This document shows positions 10,443-19,805 of a stretch of 64,000 nt of DNA, piece by piece. Each line of letters begins with the position of its first letter. Position 1 is the first letter of the stretch. The stretch lies in contig OZ010578.1 in NCBI GenBank assembly GCA_963932145.1, positions 22,230,827-22,294,826 on the forward strand, read 5' to 3'. The stretch is from Acanthosepion lycidas. Taxonomy: Eukaryota > Mollusca > Cephalopoda > Sepiida > Sepiidae. The translations under genes and the position numbers were made by a program. The notes below the pieces were generated by a model. The model was not told where the DNA came from and did no database searches. It was given only the letters and a program-made list of their open reading frames with translations.

Positions 10443-11110
10443 ACATTCGGTGCTGACTACATAGGGAGAACTACTCAACGCCTGGAGATGAGAATTAAAC
10501 AGCATATTTCCACCGAGATCAGGAATCACACCTTATCTGTGAATGGACGTGTCCCAAATGTTCCGCCATATGTGAGCACCTCTTTTTTATACTGGAACAC
10601 ACCTATTCTATAGTTAATAGACTCTCCCACCTATAATAAGTAGAAGTAGTAGTAGCAGTCGCTAAGGGAGTTGGTCAGTCAGTCGATGCCGGACTACCGT
10701 TAGTCAGATATTAAAGTATCAGCCACCACAACTAGATTGCTGCGTCATTACCTATTATATCAAGTTCCTAACGTTTTGTACGTCGAACCTATTTTAGAAC
10801 TGACTTAGTACAAATACAAGCATCCACGGTGAAAACACTCCATAACACCCTTATATGGAACGCAGCTAATTTTAGTGCTGATTGGTTCACTGTTTTCTCC
10901 CGGTCACACTCTTTATTTCACCTCAAGGTGCTGGAGGCACTTTATATCAGGTCCCGCAAAACATCAAGTGTAAACAGCTGTGTAAACAGCCTGAGTGTTT
11001 GTTGGGGCGCGCTGTTATTTGTCTCCAACTCCTTGTGCCATTTTTCCCATCTCCTTCTCATTACACATTTTCTGATCCGGAGCGAAACCGGTTTCTTCGC
11101 TTTTAACGTG
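10443..11110 (+). pseudogene. Penelope-like element, GIY-YIG domain and 3' tail
   Basis: Frame 10443-10613 reads GADYIGRTTQRLEMRIKQHI, a clear GIY-YIG class nuclease signature (YIG, then the helix carrying the R-x-E/R-I-xQHI pattern). It continues to a stop. About 215 bp of unrelated-looking sequence follows. Coding-like sequence then resumes at 10829 with FSADWFTVFSRSHSLFHLK and EALYIRSRK, the same C-terminal block as at 100-391. The 3' flank contains CCGGAGCGAAACCGG, a small hairpin often seen at PLE ends. The gap is probably an insertion or scrambled segment. Confidence 0.72.
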
Positions 11111-11187
11111 TCTTGCAATATTAAGCTACACACTTTTATTTCTGTAATTAGGCTTTGTACCTTCTAAAATATTTTCAATATATATAT

Positions 11188-11213
11188 GATACAGCGAAAC
11201 AGTCTGTCTGTGG
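11188..11213 (+). ncRNA. 3' half of a hammerhead ribozyme
   Basis: GATACAGC-GAAA-CAGTCTGTC-TGTGG contains the 3' part of stem II, an intact GAAA, stem III (ACA/UGU around GUC), the cleavage-site UC at 11207-11208 and the stem I 3' strand. The 5' half is replaced by a TA run. A nearly complete second copy lies 283 nt downstream. Confidence 0.6.
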
Positions 11214-11491
11214 ATGACACTATATAGGCTGCTGAAAAATTTATTTCGGTTGAGCTGACTTGGTGGGGGGGAGTGGGGGTTTGTAAACAGTGACTATTAC
11301 GGCTATAAAAGCAAGACTCTTCGGTAAGCGAATCGAGTCCCCTCAGTTACTGTGACTTTATCTAGAAAAAATAAATAAGCTTAGTGATAGAACCTCCGCC
11401 TGACGCCAATTCAGCCCAGTTTCGATCCTAGCTAGAGGCAACGTGACGTCTAGCCACACTGATGAGATGTGATACAACAAAATAGTCTGTC
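11209..11491 (+). mobile_element. Retrozyme-like unit, 283 bp, bounded by two hammerhead motifs
   Basis: The distance from the cleavage position in the first motif (11208/11209) to that in the second (11491/11492) is 283 nt, within the size range reported for retrozyme monomers and small hammerhead circular RNAs in animals. The interior includes a tRNA-like segment at about 11376-11440. The arrangement (ribozyme, body, ribozyme) is seen directly. That it was mobilised through a circular RNA, perhaps by a Penelope-like RT such as the ones nearby, is inference from established knowledge of retrozymes. Confidence 0.5.
11376..11440 (+). other. tRNA-like segment (degenerate)
   Basis: TTAGTGATAGAACCTCC resembles an A box and CAGTTTCGATCCTAGC a B box, about 30 bp apart, giving a partial tRNA-like order. 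The acceptor stem does not close, so it is not a working tRNA gene. It may be a pol III promoter of the retrozyme-like unit or a SINE remnant. Confidence 0.45.
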
Positions 11492-11496
11492 TGTGT
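11454..11496 (+). ncRNA. Hammerhead ribozyme, nearly complete, core mutated
   Basis: The 5' strand of stem I is CCACA (11454-11458) and the core CTGATGA is at 11459-11465. Stem II is GATGTGATACAAC (11466-11478). GAAA has changed to AAAA at 11479-11482. Stem III follows with loop GTC, then UC at 11490-11491 and the stem I 3' strand TGTGT. Combining the two copies, position 11479 was ancestrally G and stem I paired fully (CCACA/TGTGG). The G-to-A change in the invariant GAAA should abolish cleavage of this copy. Confidence 0.7.
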
Positions 11497-11501
11497 ATGA
11501 C

Positions 11502-11526
11502 AATATATATATATATATATATATAC

Positions 11527-11565
<39 letters not shown>

Positions 11566-11570
11566 CGCAA
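11502..11570. repeat. (TA)n(TG)n(CG)n microsatellite
   Basis: The TA run passes into TG and then GCGCGC. It lies directly 3' of the hammerhead motif and directly 5' of the repeat at 11565-11690. Confidence 0.95.
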
Positions 11571-11690
11571 GTATGCAGAAAAATAGGAAGGAAGGAAGAC
11601 GTAAAACAGGTAAATAATCCGGAGTTTCTTAGTATTTTTGTTTTTATTTTTAAGAAGACAGTGCCCCATACATAAGTAGAGCTTATATTA
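11565..11690 (+). repeat. Interspersed repeat, inverted copy at 18650-18767
   Basis: CAAGTATGCAGAAAAATAGG, then AATAATCCGGAGTTTCTTAG, then TTTTTGTTTTTATTTTTAAG, then AAGTAGAGCTTATATTATAA is found as its reverse complement at 18650-18767. Both copies abut TA arrays at the CAAGTATGCAG end. Confidence 0.85.
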
Positions 11691-12141
11691 TAATATTTTT
11701 AAAAAAATATGATTCTTTCGCTACATAAGAGTTCTCATGTTTTAAAAACGTGAGCCGAAACCATCAATATAATTATTAAAATTAAGTTGAATCAATTTGT
11801 TGGGTCGCGTTTCATCCTCAAGGGATTTCCTTGAAATTCTGCAATACCAGTTCAACCCGTAGTAAAATCGGTGCAAGCCCCTAAACTTCACTTAATTCCA
11901 AAAATCAGTTTGATACCACAGTCCCTAACTAAGGGACCTATCAGATATTATGTTGATACGAACAGATACTACATGTTGATCACAGCCATGTGGCCACGAA
12001 GCGATGAGGATGAAATGGGACCCAACACCTTGATTCAACTTAATTTTAATAATTATATTGATGGTTTCGGCTATCGTTTTTGAAACATGAGAACTCTTAT
12101 GTAGCGAAGGAATCAAATTTTTCAAAAAATATTATAATTAT
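11685..12141. mobile_element. Fold-back element with ~135-bp inverted arms
   Basis: The arm at 11685-11820 (including CTACATAAGAGTTCTCATG and GAAACCATCAATATAATTAT) is matched in reverse complement at 12006-12141 at roughly 90% identity. About 185 bp of unrelated sequence lies between them. This is a long-terminal-inverted-repeat, non-autonomous DNA transposon architecture. The outer ends are very AT-rich and merge with TA repeats, so the target-site duplication cannot be read. No ORF inside resembles a transposase; the 70-codon and 66-codon frames are chance frames through the arms. Confidence 0.85.
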
Positions 12142-12239
12142 ATATATATGTGTGTGTTTGTGTGTATGTATCCTTGTAACAAATTAATTGAAAGAAAACG
12201 AATAATTCCGTTGTTATTTACATTTTTCAATAATATATG

Positions 12240-12390
12240 ACCCAGTGCACATGTCAGTACTCAATATGTTCATTGCACGAAGTTGTTCCTTGAAGACTGA
12301 CCACACATTCTTGATTGGATTTAATTTTGGTGAGTTTCCGGGCCAGTCTATAGTACCTTGATTTGCCAGTGTGTTCATGCAGCGTTACAA
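12240..12390 (-). pseudogene. Tc1-like transposase, C-terminal fragment
   Basis: The minus strand reads WPGNSPKLNPIKNVWSVFKE followed by QLRAMNILSTD. WPGNSPDLNPIENxW is the conserved block around the last catalytic acidic residue of Tc1-type DDE transposases. Here the residue after NPI is K, not the catalytic E, so the copy is inactive. The sequence upstream on this strand (12391-12690) has no confident transposase reading. AATTAATTGAAA-type motifs at about 12182 and, inverted, about 12678 may be decayed terminal repeats. Confidence 0.8.
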
Positions 12391-12692
12391 TTTTCGTACA
12401 CTACCGTACAGTAACGTCCATCGCAGACAATGGCTGTAGGACAATTAATCAAAGTCGAGACAGTCTGGGCGTGATAAACATTTGATGCAATCACGGATAA
12501 CGCAATATTTTTCAAGGCCAAACAGAATTCATCATACCAAAAATAGATTCATATTACTGCACACCACTGCAAATGACATAATATGAGCATAAAATCGAAA
12601 TTGATTACACCCTGTCACAGCAGTGGGCCTAAAACTGGCCTTATATTGAAATAAATGAAACTAAAGCAGCTGTTTCAATTAATTTAAACAAT

Positions 12693-12695
<3 letters not shown>

Positions 12696-12785
<90 letters not shown>
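12696..12785. repeat. (TA)n microsatellite, about 85 bp
   Basis: This is a nearly pure TA run. Confidence 0.97.
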
Positions 12786-12787
<2 letters not shown>

Positions 12788-12861
12788 CACGCTAATAAGT
12801 ATAAATACTGTTCCTTTTTTTGTGGAGGCTATTTTCCATTATTTGCTCTCTTCTACTAATA

Positions 12862-12948
12862 TTAGGTTGGGGCAAAAATAATGACGTAATAATGTCGTTT
12901 AACGTCAAAAAACGACATTATTACGTCATTATTTTTGCACCAATCTAA
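12862..12948. mobile_element. MADE1-like mini-mariner MITE, 87 bp (internally shortened)
   Basis: It has the same termini as 6807-6907 (TTAGGTTGGGGCAAAAATAA to CACCAATCTAA) with TA on both sides (12860-12861, 12949-12950). The central loop is about 14 bp shorter than in the 101-bp copy, consistent with loss at the palindrome centre. Confidence 0.9.
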
Positions 12949-12969
12949 TAACTTATTAAACATGCACCC

Positions 12970-12970
12970 C

Positions 12971-13031
<61 letters not shown>
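12970..13031. repeat. (TA)n microsatellite
   Basis: This is a pure TA run of about 60 bp. Confidence 0.97.
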
Positions 13032-13033
<2 letters not shown>

Positions 13034-13669
13034 AGAATATAAACCTAAGAATAAAATAAGCTAAAAGTTTAAAATATGAACTGAGCCTAATGACCAAATT
13101 CGATAGCCACAGTTTACTACCTTTAACGGCTCTATTGTATGGTCTTGATTTGGTCACTATTTTCCATGTGATGGTGGGGGCTTCTTTTCCACTATCAATG
13201 CTGTTCCAATAGTTGTTAGAAAGCGCTGTTCAACCCTTGTATTTACTGTTGATCAGACTCATTGTGGTTATAGTGGCGTTTTCCATACACCCTCCTTAGT
13301 TGCTACATTATTTTTAGTCTCTCCACCACAGATTGCCTTAACGTCATAGATAACGTCCTATACTAAACACACTTATCAATGAATTGTAGAGACATTTCAC
13401 TATATTGATTTTTTTTTTTTTTGGTTATTTCCTTGCTGATATATTTGATTTCCTGATGCTTCTCATCACAACCCGCATCCCCTGTCAAATGTTAAGCGGC
13501 TGGTATGTTTACACTCACTTAATGAAATTTGGCATACTATAGCGAAATCATTGAAGATATCTTCATTTGAGGCGTTTGTTGATAGTATAAATTTGTAAAA
13601 GTCTTTCAATAGGTTTGGTAGGTGATTTGATTCAATGCTAACATATCTTCTTTCTTTTCTTTTAATGTA
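13032..13669. other. Probable LINE-A 3' flank or UTR; nothing else seen
   Basis: The sequence lies directly downstream (minus strand) of the LINE-A ORF2 end at about 13670 and could be its 3' UTR. No independent feature is recognised. Confidence 0.35.
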
Positions 13670-14545
13670 CCGTGTCCTTTCAGAACTTACGTGATCATGG
13701 CTCTCCACTTCATCCTATCCCTTGTAGCTCTCAATAAGTTTCATCCCTCTGCCACCTCTCCCAGGCCACTTTCTGTTATCCCCTTGCTTCAGCCAACCAG
13801 GTATGCGTTTGCTCTCTTCCTCTATTCGATTTATCAGATTCTCCAGGGCATCCTTTCTCATTACCAGTACCAGAAATTTCAGCTGACTCTTCCTGATGTA
13901 AGTATAAACATCCTCCTTGTTTGCGTCCTCTCCAAGACTTCATCTTTACTCACACGCTCGGTCTATGATATACTCAGTATCCTTCTGTAGAACCACATCT
14001 CCGTCGCCTCGCGTCTGTACTTCAGCTTTGAGAAAGCCGCCGATGATTCACTGCTGTAATGCAGGACAGATGTCGCGTAAGGGCTCAGTTCTATTTTCTT
14101 TGTTACCAAACAGATCCTCCTGTCTTGCTGTACTATGCCTAGCTAATGGAATATTTCCTTAGCTATCCCTGTATTTCTACGGATCTCAGTGTTGCACTTG
14201 CCGTTCTCTGTCAAAACAATTCCCAAATATTTAAATTTCCGCATCTGCTTAATTTTTGTGTCCCCGACCTGCAAATCGCATTTTTGGCTAATTCTTTTAC
14301 TGAAGACCATTCATTTGGCTTCTTCTAGTTTATGCTCAGTCACTTCTTTTCGCTCTTTCTAGGCTACCTTCTGTAGGGGTTTTTGTAATTCCCTTTCTGT
14401 GTCTGCTACCATGACTATGTCATCTGCATATCCTATTTTGTAGCCGCCATTGATGAAACCTGGTAGGATTTTCAGTTTTTTGCAGAATCGTCTCGTTGTA
14501 TACGTTGAATAGATGCGGTGAGAAGACAATCCTTGTTTTAAGCCC
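13670..14545 (-). pseudogene. LINE-A ORF2: reverse transcriptase palm to C-terminus
   Basis: This is the best LINE-A copy. On the minus strand it reads GYKIGYADDIVMVADTEREL, with the catalytic YADD of the RT palm. It then gives KCDLQVGDTKIKQMRKFKYLGIV, NGKCNTEIRRNTGIAKEIF, TEMWFYRRILSISWTERV, and an end near ATRDRMKWRAMIT. Several stops and frameshifts are present. The upstream RT fingers and endonuclease are lost. The family copies itself through target-primed reverse transcription; this copy cannot. The clade is not resolved by eye. Confidence 0.85.
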
Positions 14546-14549
14546 TTTT

Positions 14550-15010
14550 CTATGAGGTTTTTGTTATTTTCTGAAAAATCTGATTAAACAACCCCGTTCT
14601 TAGATTAAACGTGGTATTGAAAACGTCCACATCTGTCATGTTACATTTTATAGATACCTGTAAATTATGGTGTTTGAAGAACTTGCATAATTCCTTCCTC
14701 ATAATAACCATCTGCTTGTGAATTGTATTTTGTAGCACGATGATTCCATAATCTTTATACAAAACCGCATTGTTAATATCAAAAACGGTGCTCAGTTGCC
14801 TTAACAGGTACGAAAAACGAATTAACAGGCCTCCGCAGTGTCATATGCCGCCATAACAATATCAAAATTAGGATCCATTCTTTTTGTCCGAACCTCCCCA
14901 TTATGGAATAACACCGATTTCTGGGCGCGTGTTACGACCTCAATATTTTCTTTTGGTATATTACAAAAAGACCCGTCAGTTCCAGCGCATCTTTAACTAA
15001 TTTTTCCATG
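14550..15010 (-). pseudogene. Reverse transcriptase fragment of a second, PLE-like or other retroelement
   Basis: In minus-strand order the sequence reads HAPRNRCYSIMGRFG, then MDPNFDIVMAAYDTAEAC, a frameshifted YLLRQLS, then LYKDYGIIVLQNT and IKCNMTDVDVFNTTFNLRTG. The pattern fits a common molluscan and cnidarian RT family with a YRDD/YKDD catalytic box. Here the box reads YKDY, so the second aspartate is lost. It abuts LINE-A at about 14550 and differs from it in sequence, so one element probably inserted next to or into the other. The Penelope versus other assignment is uncertain. Confidence 0.65.
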
Positions 15011-15639
15011 ATGTACGGGTAAAAACCGATAATATAATGGCTTCTTTCATGTTGCGCCATAGGTTGACTCACAGTTCCTCGCATGTGCTTCCAATCACTC
15101 TTTCAAATATTTTTTTACTGATTCCTCCAATGTTATTCTTTGTAATGTTTAGTAATTCTAATCTGGAATAATTACGGTAATTCTCTTTTTAGTCTTTGAC
15201 ACTTATCAACGATTCTTTATTTGTCATCTTACCTATTCTATCTTCGATGCCCAATTTTTCTACAATCATTTGCCCGTCATATTACTTCTATTCTCCCAAT
15301 CAGTGGAGCTTTTTTCTACCTCTTTCTTTCCTCGTCTTGCAAAGCCTTTTTGTCCTTATTCAATCTCATTTTGTCTGTCATAAATTATTATCTTATCCGA
15401 ATGTCTTATTTTGGGGAAAACTTTCATATTCTTCTGCAATTTGTTATTGCAATTTATAAATTTTCAGCTTTTCTATCTGGCTGAACGGGTCCGTTTCAAA
15501 ATGTAGTAATTCTTCATCCTGTGGAAGATGTTGACAACATTTCAATCCATACTTATCTACTTCTTTAATTTTTTTATTTCCATCTCATTCTACCTATAAC
15601 ATTTTCTTTATTTGTGTGAGATTGTGATTTTACAGTCAG
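15011..15639. other. Stretch with no certain feature
   Basis: Two 87-codon overlapping plus-strand frames (15196-15484) are hydrophobic because of T/C-rich sequence. They have no recognisable domain. They may be the reverse strand of an upstream part of the RT element at 14550-15010. Confidence 0.4.
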
Positions 15640-15905
15640 TCTATTATGTGCCATACATGATACACGCTTAGGCGATCAGGTATCTTTCGATACATGACTG
15701 ACGAGGCAGATGTTTTCCGCAGTAGGTTGCCAGTTCTTTCTGCGGTAAACCAGTTGCCAGCCAAGGCTATAGAACCCGATCTGTCCTGCTATTTACTCAT
15801 ATCTGTGAGAAAAAGAAGAAGCTTTATACTTTTCCCGAGAGTATTAGCACGTAAGTGAATGTAATGGATTCGAGTGGAATTCGAACTCGGCACTCCGATA
15901 TCCAT
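15640..15905 (-). mobile_element. tRNA-derived SINE, inverted copy
   Basis: The minus strand has a B-box-like GAGTTCGAATTCCACTCG followed by CATTACATTCACTTACGTGC. Further on it gives the AGCAGGACAGATCGGGTTCT and TATAGCCTTGGCTGGCAACT blocks. These are the same blocks, in the same order, as in the complete SINE at 61851-62298. Confidence 0.8.
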
Positions 15906-15907
15906 CT

Positions 15908-15978
15908 TTCTATATATCTGAGATGAGGTATTGTAAATATTTACACTATTTACATTGTTCAGATTGTTTAATTTAACC
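15908..15978 (-). repeat. PLE tail repeat, inverted partial copy
   Basis: The minus strand reads ACAATGTAAATAGTGTAAAT, then TACAATACCTCATCTCAGAT and ATATAGA. This is the end block of the repeats at 7.2 and 61.1 kb, directly against the SINE. Confidence 0.65.
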
Positions 15979-16737
15979 TGAAAGAGATACATTCTCCAAG
16001 CGCTGTTTTCTTTGTATTTGCGATATAAATAATTTGTAAAAACGATTAGAAAGAAGTCAATCTATATTTTTTAAGGTTTTATTAAAATTTTATATAAGTT
16101 TCCACATGTCCTCCATCATTAGGAATACAAAGGGTAATACGTTTTTGCAGTTCACAGAAAACATTTGCCAACTGATTTACAGTAATGCCTGGAATCACAT
16201 TAGTTATTTTAGCTATACTTAAAACTAGGTACATTAAACTTTATAACATTTTTACAGATTCTTTCTATCGCAAATACAAATAAAGTTATGAATTTTTTAA
16301 AGTGGCCACGAACTTGTAGTAAACGAAAACAGAATTAGTAAATAATTATATACAGCCATATTAGAAAGTGTCTAATCTACAATGATGTTAATTAATAATG
16401 TAATTGATTAGTTTATGAGTATTTCCGTCTCCTAGGCAGGATGTACGTAGTCAAGTCTGATAACAAAGAGAAAAGGTGCAAGGGTGTCACCCTGGAGGAA
16501 TCCTGCTTTAATGTTGGAGAAGTTAGTATCTCCGCCGGGGGATCTAACCAAATGGAAATTACACTCGGTTGCTGAGAGCTATACTTAACATCTCTTGGAG
16601 ACAACATCTAATTAAATCACAGCTCTAGGAACCCATCTCTGATATTTCTTACAATCTTACACGAACACAGAATGCGCTTTGCAGTACATAATTGGTGAGC
16701 AAAAAAAAACTCGCGAGTGATCGACTGTTCTGGACAC
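15979..16737. other. Stretch with no recognised feature
   Basis: The sequence is AT-rich. Short frames only; none matches a known family. Confidence 0.5.
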
Positions 16738-17095
16738 CTAGCCATGGAGTAAGACGAGGTGGTTGCCCAGCAAACACCTATATTGACCAGCTATGTTAGG
16801 ACACAATACCACCCTAATGATCATTAGACCATGAAGCAGGATTTGTTGGTGTGATAGACTCATGAATGTCCAAGATAGCTCAATCGAATAATTTGCAGTA
16901 TAAGTTTCTTTGTTGTTTCTAGTTTCTTTAAAATCTTCTCGTCCCTCACGTACTCCAAACATGCTATTCTCAGTATTTTTATGTAGAACTACATTCAAAA
17001 TCTGGATAGCTTTAAACGTGTTAAGAGAAGTCGCTACTTTATTAACTGCCCCTTTTGTTGCCTTTGTCATTTTCAATCTGATGAGAAATTCCGGA
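16738..17095 (-). pseudogene. LINE-A ORF2 fragment
   Basis: Minus-strand frames give FYIKILRIACLEYVRDEKILK, then KLILQIIRLSYLGHS. These correspond to FYRRMLRISWTEHVxxEEVL and the following RxRQLxFLGHxM block of LINE-A. Frameshifts split the match across frames. Confidence 0.65.
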
Positions 17096-17518
17096 GTAGC
17101 TTGTATATATTAAATAAATCTTCCGAGTAGATTCGCTTTTTTAATGACATTCCGAAAATATTATTAGAGCGAATCGACGCATTTAAGTGCAGAATTCTTA
17201 TTGAGAAGCCAAGAAAATTATAAGACGATTCTAAGATGAAAATTCTCAGATCAAAGGTTGAAATTGATCTAAGAAATACAAGAAAATAATTTTGGAATTA
17301 GTAAAAAGTCAAGGAGTGGAGCTAAATTTGAAAATATCCAGTAAATAGATCTATCGGATAAAACAAAATGGCATCGCTGTGAATAAAAATAAACAGGAAA
17401 TCTTTGGAGAGATTAAGGAAAGAAAAAACAAAACGAAATATATATGGAATGAAAGAAGAAGAAAGGAAAAGAGATATAAAGAGAAAAAAGATTGAGAAGT
17501 GATAAAAGTAATTTTCTT

Positions 17519-17660
17519 CTCCTTCTATGTGTCGTTTCCATTCAGGACTTGAGCGATCAAGGATCTCCACAACTTCCTCGCCTTTGTAGACCTTAATTAA
17601 GTTTGTGTATTTGCTACATTTTATAATCACTGTTCTGCTAACCATTTACACACGCTTTTT
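17519..17660 (-). pseudogene. LINE-A ORF2 terminus
   Basis: The minus strand reads RKLWRSLIAQVLNGNDT and then a stop, preceded by NVANTQT-LRSTKA. This matches the typical end of LINE-A ORF2 (DREKWRAMIAHVLKGHGT). It is separated from the 16.7-17.1 kb fragment by unrelated sequence and lies on its 5' side, so the two come from different insertions or a rearranged one. Confidence 0.7.
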
Positions 17661-18281
17661 ATATATGTTACGAGCTGCTCCCGGCTTGTTTAATTCTGGT
17701 ATGTCTAATATGTGGTTTGTATGCAGAGATGTTCGTTTTGCTGGCATCTATAGATTTCCACATTTACAATCAATACCTTCTCGCTTTCCGTCAAAACCTG
17801 CTTAAGTGTTCCTGTATTTTCTATCTGTGTCTGCTATCAACACTGTGTTATAGAAAAATAAAAGGAAAATATAGGGAAAAGTGATAAAAAAGAAAGAAGG
17901 AAAGAAAGAAGGAATAAACATATCGTAGACAACAGAGAAATAATTATGATATTTGCAAAAAAATCTTGGATCAACACAATAATACGGAGAGGTAATCAAG
18001 GAGGGATAAAAGGAGAAAGATTGTTCTTATCTTCAACATAACAAGTACATACATACCGTGAAAATCCTCACTCGACATTCTAAAACAGATCCGAATTGAA
18101 TACCGTTCAGTGTGACGTAAGAAATACATGACTATCAGCCCAAGTACATATATTACATGATGTACATCTCTCTCGCTATTGCTCTAGATTCCCTCTCGAA
18201 TTTCAACCATGTCTCTCACTCTATCCCTCACCACCCTCTATGTCACCTTATATAAGCGTAATACTGCCCTTCAAAAGAGTA
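17661..18281. other. Stretch with no certain feature
   Basis: It may include more decayed LINE-A around 17660-17800. The rest is AT-rich with purine runs (17400-17500, 17870-17910). Confidence 0.35.
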
Positions 18282-18345
18282 AATTTTTAATTCATCTCTG
18301 GTGAAATAAATTATAACAATGGAACCTTAAAGTGGTGTGTTTTTT
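18282..18345 (-). repeat. Short interspersed motif shared with 23933 and 25078
   Basis: The minus strand has TTCCATTGTTATAATTTATT and TCACCAGAGAT. Plus-strand copies at 23933-23990 and 25078-25120 read TCCATGTAATAAATTATTTC and ACCA. This marks a dispersed element of unknown type. Confidence 0.6.
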
Positions 18346-18552
18346 CTTAAGATTAAATTATTCGCTCTCACGTAACATTGAGCTCTCCGAACGCTTGCAC
18401 GTACATTAGAGTGTAAGAAAAAAACAGTGCACAGTGCTCAATAACAGGGCTATTTCATATAATAAAAATTACACATAATAAATTACATTGATTGCACATC
18501 ACGGAGTTTCATGCTAACGCAATTTTCTCCGAGTTGCGCAATGTAAGGTATA

Positions 18553-18555
<3 letters not shown>

Positions 18556-18617
<62 letters not shown>
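18556..18617. repeat. (TA)n microsatellite
   Basis: A pure TA run. Confidence 0.97.
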
Positions 18618-18621
<4 letters not shown>

Positions 18622-18649
18622 AAAATATGATATCATATTTCTAAACAAA

Positions 18650-18766
18650 AAAAAAAATTATAATTAAGCTCTACTTCTGTATTTCTTAAAAATAAAAACA
18701 AAAATGCTAAGGAACTCCGGATTATGCACCCAACGTGTTCTTTTCTATTTTCTGCATACCTGCACA

Positions 18767-18767
<1 letters not shown>
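18650..18767 (-). repeat. Inverted copy of the repeat at 11565-11690
   Basis: The sequence has AAGCTCTACTTCTGTATTTC, then TTAAAAATAAAAACAAAAAT, then GAACTCCGGATTATGC, then TATTTTCTGCATACCTGCAC. This is the reverse complement order of 11565-11690. A TA array follows directly. Confidence 0.85.

Positions 18768-18838
<71 letters not shown>
18768..18838. repeat. (TA)n microsatellite
   Basis: A pure TA run. Confidence 0.97.
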
Positions 18839-18839
<1 letters not shown>

Positions 18840-18989
18840 AATTGCATATATATTTTGGCAGCATATTTCATTGAGACATGATTCATTGTCTAATTTAAAC
18901 AGGTTTTCTCTATTTATTTTCAAATGGATCCTTTCATATTCACGAACAAGATTTTTGCTATCATTATAAAAGGAAGAGAGAAAATAGCC

Positions 18990-19050
18990 GTTTTGATACG
19001 TATTATTTTATTGCGAGTACTTTCAACAGAGAACAAGATCATCATCAGGG
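18990..19050 (-). repeat. Degenerate hammerhead-like tail motif
   Basis: The minus strand reads CACCCTGATGATGATCTTG, then GTTGAAAGTACTCGC. CTGATGA and GAAA are present in order, but no stem II or stem I can be paired. A related motif lies at 27590-27650. I treat both as diverged members of the family seen at 8332-8374. Confidence 0.4.
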
Positions 19051-19289
19051 TGCTGTTTATTCCAAAACAAATAAAGTAGTGACCATCATTTTCAAATACG
19101 ACATTGCTGTGTTAATATGAAAGTTAATTTTTTACTTGTGATGTGGAGAATGCTGAGTAAGATATTGTTTTTATCTCCCTCAGTAATTTACCTAACGAGA
19201 AGAGAGAAGTTGTGTTTCTTGAGCAAGATAGCCTGACGAAGCCCAGACCATTCCAGGCTGGGTTTTGAAATTGAGAGTTTTCCTTTTCC

Positions 19290-19440
19290 TAGACTCGTTC
19301 CTATAACTCCTACTATTTATCCATAGGTGAGGAGAAGAGCAGGAGTCATACATTTCCCAATAGTATTAGCGCTTATGTGACTGAAATTCGAATTCGGCTC
19401 TCTTATTCCTCAATCCGAACTCCCATCCATTACTCAATGG
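19290..19440 (-). mobile_element. tRNA-derived SINE, inverted partial copy
   Basis: On the minus strand the order is CATTGAGTAATGGATGGGAG, then TTCGGATTGAGGAATAAGAG, then GCCGAATTCGAATTTCAG, then CACATAAGCGCTAATACTAT, then CTATGGATAAATAGTAGG. All blocks match the 5' half of the SINE at 61851-62298. Confidence 0.85.
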
Positions 19441-19514
19441 ATTAATGTATCAAGACGGCAATTTTCTATCTTGCTTTAATAATGACACCAACAAGATAGT
19501 CTTTGAGTATGAAA

Positions 19515-19517
<3 letters not shown>

Positions 19518-19578
<61 letters not shown>
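19518..19578. repeat. (TA)n(TG)n microsatellite
   Basis: A compound array with the same order as at 2.1, 9.0 and 11.5 kb. Confidence 0.95.
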
Positions 19579-19579
<1 letters not shown>

Positions 19580-19693
19580 TCATACATTTTCATTAAATAA
19601 TATAGATAATTGTTGTCTATTTATTTTATGTAAATTCTTTTCCTAACGGCTGATGATGAAACATGTATGAATGAAAAAATGCTGCCTAAATAC

Positions 19694-19805
<112 letters not shown>

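Noticed and set aside
10829..11167. 112-codon frame as a separate host gene
   Set aside because: Its start matches the PLE C-terminal block also at 100-391, so it is retroelement-derived.
18990..19050. Minus-strand CTGATGA...GAAA as a working hammerhead ribozyme
   Set aside because: Neither stem I nor stem II pairs; only the core letters are shared. Kept as a degenerate tail.
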